From the NCBI GenBank assembly GCA_002317155.1, contig DCIR01000004.1, forward strand, positions 1 through 19,647: a stretch of 19,647 nt of DNA. Direction: 5' to 3'. Both the position numbers and the translations under genes were made by a program. Under the pieces are notes generated by a model. It had not been told where the DNA came from and did no database searches. It was given only the letters and a program-made list of their open reading frames with translations. This document shows, piece after piece, positions 15,308-19,647 of the stretch. The stretch comes from Lachnospiraceae bacterium UBA1721 (GTDB taxonomy: Bacteria; Bacillota; Clostridia; Lachnospirales; Lachnospiraceae). The first letter of the stretch is position 1. Each line of letters opens with the position of its first letter.

Positions 15308-16225
15308 TTATTCTTCAACTGCCGTATTTACATCATTTTTATTCGATATTATTCGCGAAATCATAGCCTCAACCTCTTCAAGCTGCTCCCTGCTGCTCTC
15401 CTTGTGAACTGCCTTACGATACTGAGTGGGCGTCATTCCACGCATCAAATGAAACGCTTTGGTAAATACCTGGGCATCGCTGTAACCGCAGGTGATTGCA
15501 ATACTTTCAATCGGATAATCGGTTGATTCTAGCAATTCTCGCGCCTTGGTCAGACGGAAGGTGGTCAAAAACTGCTGTGGCGACATTCCGACATAATTTT
15601 GAAAAAGTGTGTACAGATAACTTCTGTTGATGCACACATAATCCGCGACATCAGTCACCTTTATGGGATTGCAGTAATTGTTCTGTATAAATGTAACTGC
15701 TTTCTGAACATACTGATTACCCTTGTTTTCCTCCTCTGCGGCAACTACGCTCGAACTCTCTGCAATGATTGACAAAAATACTCCAAGCAGACCATTTCGC
15801 CTTAAGTCATTGGCCATTCCAAACGTATTATGTTTCATCATGTCCTTTACTATATCGTACAGTTCTGCAGATGAATCGCACGAAAAAACAGGATGATCAC
15901 CGGAAATCCCCATATTGAGCAAATAATCCTTAGCTCTGCTTCCACCAAATCCTACCCACAGATAGCTCCACGGGTCTTTTTTATCCGCCTGATAAAAAGC
16001 CAGTTCATCAGGCTCGATTAAAAATCCATGACCGGCACTCAGGTGATATTCCTTGTCATGAAATCTAAATATTCCTTTACCGCTTAATACATAATGAATA
16101 AGAAAATGCGGCTTCGACGCAGGGCCAAAGCTGTGCAGAGCCTCTGTCTGCGAACAGCCGCAGTTATTGAGATACAGATTACCTATTCTTTCATTATCGA
16201 ATTCAAGCTTAAATGCTTTTTCCAT
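15308..16225 (-). CDS. AraC-family transcriptional regulator, cupin sensor type
   Basis: DNA-binding regulator of 305 aa. The N-terminal cupin-like sensor domain (about 15-95) contains FLIHYVLSGKGIFRF (41-55) and YLWVGFGG, resembling AraC-type sugar sensors. The C-terminal DNA-binding domain (about 172-271) has two helix-turn-helix motifs, with the AraC signature GYSDAQVFTKAFHLMRGMTP (247-266) followed by TQYRKA. The start is ATG with GGGGTG about 6 nt upstream. It is divergent from the DNA glycosylase gene. The target operon is not obvious: neither the adjacent flagellar genes nor the glycosylase is a usual carbohydrate target, and autoregulation or a distant target is possible. No clear terminator separates it from the flgM promoter. 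Confidence 0.93.
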   Translation of the reverse strand: MEKAFKLEFDNERIGNLYLNNCGCSQTEALHSFGPASKPHFLIHYVLSGKGIFRFHDKEYHLSAGHGFLIEPDELAFYQADKKDPWSYLWVGFGGSRAKDYLLNMGISGDHPVFSCDSSAELYDIVKDMMKHNTFGMANDLRRNGLLGVFLSIIAESSSVVAAEEENKGNQYVQKAVTFIQNNYCNPIKVTDVADYVCINRSYLYTLFQNYVGMSPQQFLTTFRLTKARELLESTDYPIESIAITCGYSDAQVFTKAFHLMRGMTPTQYRKAVHKESSREQLEEVEAMISRIISNKNDVNTAVEE

Positions 16226-16270
16226 GCTTCACACCCCAAGATCCGACTGTCCCGGCCTTTACTTTACCTA

Positions 16271-16317
16271 TTTATACTATGCATATCTGCTAACTATGTT
16301 ATTATTAAATATGCATA
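16271..16317 (-). promoter_or_regulatory. Candidate araC-gene promoter with two TATGCATA boxes
   Basis: -10-like TATAAA on the minus strand (16276-16271), with no good -35 at 17 nt (ACATAG). The palindromic octamer TATGCATA occurs at 16278-16285 and 16310-16317, exactly 32 bp apart (about three helical turns). One copy lies in the spacer and one just upstream of the -35 position. That would suit a site for the adjacent AraC-type regulator (inference). Confidence 0.4.
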
Positions 16318-16374
16318 CAGTTCTAATGCTATCAGCCCTGCTGTTAACATTTAGCATATCATTTATTTAACATT

Positions 16375-16403
16375 TTGACTATCATATAACATCATAGAAC
16401 AAT
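16375..16403 (+). promoter_or_regulatory. Candidate promoter of the DNA glycosylase gene
   Basis: Plus strand TTGACT (16375-16380), 17-nt spacer, AACAAT (16398-16403), about 17 nt upstream of the ATG. The -35 is good, the -10 matches 4 of 6. A direct repeat TTAACATTT (16344-16352 and 16367-16375) lies just upstream. Confidence 0.45.
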
Positions 16404-16420
16404 AATAACGGAGATAATCA

Positions 16421-17362
16421 ATGGATATTATTATCAGCGATGATTTTGATCTCGACAAAATAACAAACAGTGGTCAGGCTTTTAGAATAAAGATCTTCAA
16501 CGACGGAACGTACCGTTTTGTCACTGAAAATCATATTTTGTATATCAAGAAAAATAACAATGCAGGAGACGATCACTACGATATATCAATGTATTCGGCT
16601 GAAATCATGGCAAGTACATCTGAATATACACCTAATTCTTCATATACTGACTCATCTGAATGCGCGGCTAATTCTGCGTGTATAAGCACTCCTGTCAATG
16701 TTGCCCCTACAGATGAGTGGGACAGTGTATGGGTTCCGTATTTTGACTTAAACCGCAGCTACAGAGATATACGTTCATTGGTTCCCTCTGACGATCCTTA
16801 TATGAAGCAGGCCGCTGATTACGGAATCGGACTCAGAATTCTCAAACAGAATCCCTGGGAGATGCTCATCACATTTATAATCTCTCAGAGAAAAAATATT
16901 CCCGCAATTAAGGAATCCGTTGAAAAGATATGTGCCAAATACGGTCAGGCCGTGACAACTCCGTATGAAGAATTTTTCCTCTTCCCATCTGCTGAGGAAA
17001 TGTCTGCTGCCACGCTCGACGAACTTAGAAAATGCAGCCTCGGTTACAGAGATACATATATACTCGATGCGGTAGAAAAAGTATTCTCGGGAAATCTTAA
17101 TCTGTGCACGCTTGGTTCTAATGATTACGATACTATTTTCAATGCGCTTCTGTCAGTCAGAGGTGTCGGTGCCAAGGTATCAAACTGCATCTGCCTTTTT
17201 GCATATGCTCAGTTTGCAGCTGCTCCTGTAGATACATGGATAGCCAAGGTAATCGACAAATACTACGGCGGTATCAATCCATTTCCGTTATACGGCGACG
17301 TAGCCGGAATAATGCAGCAGTATATTTTCTACTATGCACAGACTCATAAGGAAGAGTTTTAA
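16421..17362 (+). CDS. ogg: OGG-type DNA glycosylase (8-oxoguanine / base-excision repair, HhH-GPD family)
   Basis: Bifunctional glycosylase/AP lyase expected to remove oxidised purines from DNA. The N-terminal OGG_N-like domain contains NSGQAFRIKI (16-25), the counterpart of the OGG1 GQ-FRW segment but with Ile in place of Trp. The helix-hairpin-helix-GPD domain (about 140-313) has SVRGVGAKVSNCICL (245-259), with catalytic Lys252 and a Cys256 matching the OGG1 base-pocket Cys. The activating Asp271 is in APVDTW. About 40 residues (62-100), rich in Ser, Thr, Asn and Glu, are inserted between strands of the first domain and look disordered. The start is ATG with GGAG 7 nt upstream. It is the only plus-strand gene, a single-gene unit divergent from the AraC regulator. 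The substrate call rests on family membership. Confidence 0.88.
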   Translation: MDIIISDDFDLDKITNSGQAFRIKIFNDGTYRFVTENHILYIKKNNNAGDDHYDISMYSAEIMASTSEYTPNSSYTDSSECAANSACISTPVNVAPTDEWDSVWVPYFDLNRSYRDIRSLVPSDDPYMKQAADYGIGLRILKQNPWEMLITFIISQRKNIPAIKESVEKICAKYGQAVTTPYEEFFLFPSAEEMSAATLDELRKCSLGYRDTYILDAVEKVFSGNLNLCTLGSNDYDTIFNALLSVRGVGAKVSNCICLFAYAQFAAAPVDTWIAKVIDKYYGGINPFPLYGDVAGIMQQYIFYYAQTHKEEF

Positions 17363-17386
17363 TTCTTTTCAAATCAACCATTCACA

Positions 17387-17424
17387 AAACAAGGTCGACC
17401 TCATTTCTGAAGTCGACCTTGTTT
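17387..17424. terminator. Bidirectional intrinsic terminator
   Basis: Perfect 13-bp inverted repeat AAACAAGGTCGAC (17387-17399) / GTCGACCTTGTTT (17412-17424). T-rich ends occur on both strands (GTTTATG on plus, TTTTGTG on minus). It lies between the convergent glycosylase and protease genes and serves both. Confidence 0.85.
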
Positions 17425-17491
17425 ATGTCATAATGTTAGGTTTAATAGTTAGACACACGTAATCAATTCGTGCTTCGCACTCCGGATATCT

Positions 17492-19647
17492 CTAGTAAAC
17501 TGAATTACGGCTTGAAAAATAGTACTGATCTGTCTGGTAAACATTACCGTATACATCTACGATTTCAATATATCCATAGGTTGTATATGAATCAAGATCA
17601 ATGTAGTAAAGCTCGAGATCAAGCTCATAACCATAAATGACAGTATTTCCTTCCAGATAGTAAGGATCACCGTATTCATCAAGACAAGGATAGTAGAGCT
17701 GGAACTCCTGATAATCCTCTATGAGATACATGGTGTTATCTTCTCTTGAAAGAGTATCGTAATTGAAGTAGTAATAACCCTGAATCAAACCACCGGGATA
17801 ATTCTGGTCAAAATAGATGTAAAGCGCTGCAGTCTCACCATTTACAAGAACCGGAATATATCCTGTCATTGACCAGTTACCGGTCTCTTCATCATAGTAA
17901 TCACTGGTAGCATAGTAGGTTGCAATGCTTCCGTTGAGATAATACCAATACTCCGGATCTACAAGAGGCACATAACCATAATCGTCAGTCATATACTGAT
18001 AGTCCTGTCCAAGCACAAGCTCAACATCATCCTCAGTATATACAACAACCGCAGTCGCTACAGTTGAGATAATATCCCAATCATCATCGCTGAGGGGAAC
18101 CGCATAATAGTCACCCATATTCTCAACATTAAGATCATAAATATCATCTGAAGTTCCTGCATCTGCCACATCGAAGTCATCAACGAACCAGTCTCCGCCG
18201 TATGCAGCTACAGCATCAGATCCATAATATGAAAGCATCTGTGATACGAGCTTATCATAGAAATAAATTACTGTATCAGAATAGTTCATCGCTACAAGTG
18301 ATGGACGGCCATCATTGTAATAATGGAAATAATCATAAGGCGAATATGCGGTAATACCATGTCCGTAAGGCATATCACTTTCGGTATATACAACTGCATT
18401 ACTTACTGCATTGATAAGTGAGCTAGACTTCTCAGTCTCATACTTATTAGCAAGAGTAGTAAGGTCTACAGAGTCTGTTCCGTAATACTGACCACAATTA
18501 CCACGAGCCTTGATGTAGTTATTATAATCGTCATAATAACCGTATACATAGTAATCTACGGACTCAATATACTCTTCGTATGCTTCATATACTTCATCGA
18601 TACGATCAAGACGAATTACAGACATAGAACCTACAAGTCCATAAGAATTGATGGTATCCATATAATCTTCAACGATTGTCTCACAGAAGGTACTAGTATT
18701 TCCGTCTGTCTGTCCGAGCCAATTGGTATAGTAAATACCGATACCGTTTACGTAGCTCTCTGCTCCAACCATGTAATCTGCACTGTCCGCAAGAGCCATA
18801 CCGATTTCAAGAGTACACATGTTACATGCATCAAAAATTACAGTATCGAAATGTACACCTGAATTTTCAATTTCAATCTTAAGCTCCACATCGGTCATAA
18901 GATCATCTTCATCTCCGAGCTGATCCATACCATAACTGATAGGAACGCTTCCGCCGTGGTCCCAAAGAAGAAGTGTATAATTATCTGCCGGGAAATATGA
19001 AGTAGCATAGTTGATGAAATCAGTAAGATCACCATACTGAGTCATGGTTGTTCTTCCGAGATCTTCCAACATTACAAGTTCTTTATTTACGATCTTGTGA
19101 CGGCTTACAGAACCATCAGGAACAGTAGGATACTCCCAGGTATAAGCACCACCGCACTCAAGAACAACGTTTACGTCATCAGGGATATCAGCTGCAAGCA
19201 TCTCATAGATATCCTCTGTAGCCGCTCCTCCACGAGCACCATACTCCTCAGGACTCTCGAGGTTACTACCGACGATATAAATCATAACAGTTCTGGTTGC
19301 TGTAGGATTAACCTCTACAGGATCTACCGGATCAACTGGATCTACGGGATCAACATCTGCATCACCTGTATCAGGGTCGTCGGGATCATCAGAATCATCG
19401 GTATCATCGGTATCGTCATCGCTGTCATGCATATGCTCTTCAACTTTATTAAAATAATTAACGCATGAAACACAACCTACCACACCAAGAATAATGAGCA
19501 ACATCGGAATACCTATTGCAAGTCCAAGGATAAGTCCAAGCTTACTCTTTTTCTTAGGCTGTTCGGGTGCTGCCTGCTGATCATATGCGGGCTGCTGTGG
19601 TGCGTATGCTACCTGCTGATCATATGCGGGCTGCTGTGGTGCATATG
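17492..19647 (-). CDS. Membrane-anchored clostripain-family (C11) cysteine protease (N-terminus outside window)
   Basis: 717 codons are visible, and the frame is open to the right edge. Order: a cytosolic Pro/Gln/Tyr-rich segment with a 13-residue tandem repeat, a basic KKKSK, one membrane helix (LGLILGLAIGIP onward), then an Asp-rich linker with (DPV)x4. The C11 peptidase domain begins at RTVMIYIVGSNLES. The catalytic His is in LLLWDHGG (codon 18958-18956) and the Cys in FDACNM (18826-18824), matching clostripain. A Tyr/Asp-rich C-terminal region of about 250 residues follows. The topology (basic side in, Asp-rich side out) puts the protease outside the cell, tethered to the membrane. Members of the family often cleave after Arg. 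An ATG at 19504 lies inside the membrane helix and is not the start. Substrate and biological role are unknown. Confidence 0.9.
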   Translation of the reverse strand, partial: YAPQQPAYDQQVAYAPQQPAYDQQAAPEQPKKKSKLGLILGLAIGIPMLLIILGVVGCVSCVNYFNKVEEHMHDSDDDTDDTDDSDDPDDPDTGDADVDPVDPVDPVDPVEVNPTATRTVMIYIVGSNLESPEEYGARGGAATEDIYEMLAADIPDDVNVVLECGGAYTWEYPTVPDGSVSRHKIVNKELVMLEDLGRTTMTQYGDLTDFINYATSYFPADNYTLLLWDHGGSVPISYGMDQLGDEDDLMTDVELKIEIENSGVHFDTVIFDACNMCTLEIGMALADSADYMVGAESYVNGIGIYYTNWLGQTDGNTSTFCETIVEDYMDTINSYGLVGSMSVIRLDRIDEVYEAYEEYIESVDYYVYGYYDDYNNYIKARGNCGQYYGTDSVDLTTLANKYETEKSSSLINAVSNAVVYTESDMPYGHGITAYSPYDYFHYYNDGRPSLVAMNYSDTVIYFYDKLVSQMLSYYGSDAVAAYGGDWFVDDFDVADAGTSDDIYDLNVENMGDYYAVPLSDDDWDIISTVATAVVVYTEDDVELVLGQDYQYMTDDYGYVPLVDPEYWYYLNGSIATYYATSDYYDEETGNWSMTGYIPVLVNGETAALYIYFDQNYPGGLIQGYYYFNYDTLSREDNTMYLIEDYQEFQLYYPCLDEYGDPYYLEGNTVIYGYELDLELYYIDLDSYTTYGYIEIVDVYGNVYQTDQYYFSSRNSVY
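19316..19351 (-). repeat. DPV x4 coding repeat in the protease linker
   Basis: Four tandem 9-nt units encode Asp-Pro-Val, following a run of Asp/Ser/Thr (19357-19428). It forms a rigid, strongly acidic spacer between membrane and protease domain. Calcium binding is conceivable but not shown by any recognised motif. Confidence 0.8.
19574..19647 (-). repeat. 39-bp tandem coding repeat
   Basis: Unit 19574-19612 is repeated from 19613 to the window edge (35 nt visible, one mismatch). Each unit encodes APQQPAYDQQ plus three residues in the cytosolic tail of the protease. More copies may lie beyond the edge. Confidence 0.85.

Noticed and set aside
19097..19468. Plus-strand 123-aa Ile-rich frame
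   Set aside because: It is the complement of the Asp-rich (GAT/GAC) linker and early C11 domain of the protease gene, so its repeats are a reflection of that gene.
1..19647. CRISPR arrays, tRNA or rRNA genes, insertion sequences, phage or plasmid genes
   Set aside because: No array-like direct repeats, no cloverleaf or rRNA segment, no transposase or integrase found. The only tandem repeats are in-frame within the protease gene.

Overview
The window comes from a flagellated, low-to-moderate GC Gram-positive bacterium. The gene set (paired fliW-csrA, flgM-flgN-flgK-flgL cluster, clostripain-type protease, OGG-type glycosylase, strong AGGAGG-like ribosome binding sites) fits Clostridia, most likely Lachnospiraceae such as Butyrivibrio or Pseudobutyrivibrio. 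That placement is inference, since no rRNA or other taxonomic marker is present. All genes but one are on the minus strand, so transcription runs mostly from high to low coordinates.

Layout, left to right. 1-2170: lysS (its 3' end lies outside the window) and greA, read greA then lysS from a clear sigma-A promoter at 2250-2278, with a hairpin between the genes. 2381-7411: a three-gene operon (ABC half-transporter of 781 aa, DUF1854 protein of 161 aa, ABC half-transporter of 727 aa), tightly spaced, with a promoter and dyad at about 7442-7490 and a hairpin terminator at 2292-2324. Both ABC proteins carry an extra N-terminal soluble domain and a four-cysteine zinc ribbon ahead of the membrane part. 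This is the least understood system here. 7412-7759: intergenic, holding that promoter and the csrA terminator.

7760-15262: a late flagellar block read flgM, flgN, flgK, flgK (two divergent copies), terminator, flgL, fliW, csrA. It has sigma-28-type promoters before flgM and before flgL. The flgL and fliW leaders contain hairpins presenting GGA in the loop, the form of site that CsrA binds. The regulator genes fliW-csrA therefore sit next to leaders that may be their own targets. FlgM holds sigma-28 in check until hook completion, FlgN is the FlgK/FlgL export chaperone, and FlgK/FlgL build the hook-filament junction.

15308-19647: an AraC-family regulator, a divergent plus-strand OGG-type DNA glycosylase, a bidirectional terminator at 17387-17424, and a membrane-anchored clostripain-family (C11) cysteine protease. 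The protease's N-terminus runs off the right edge within a 39-bp coding repeat.

No rRNA, tRNA, CRISPR array, insertion sequence or phage gene was seen. The window looks like ordinary chromosome.
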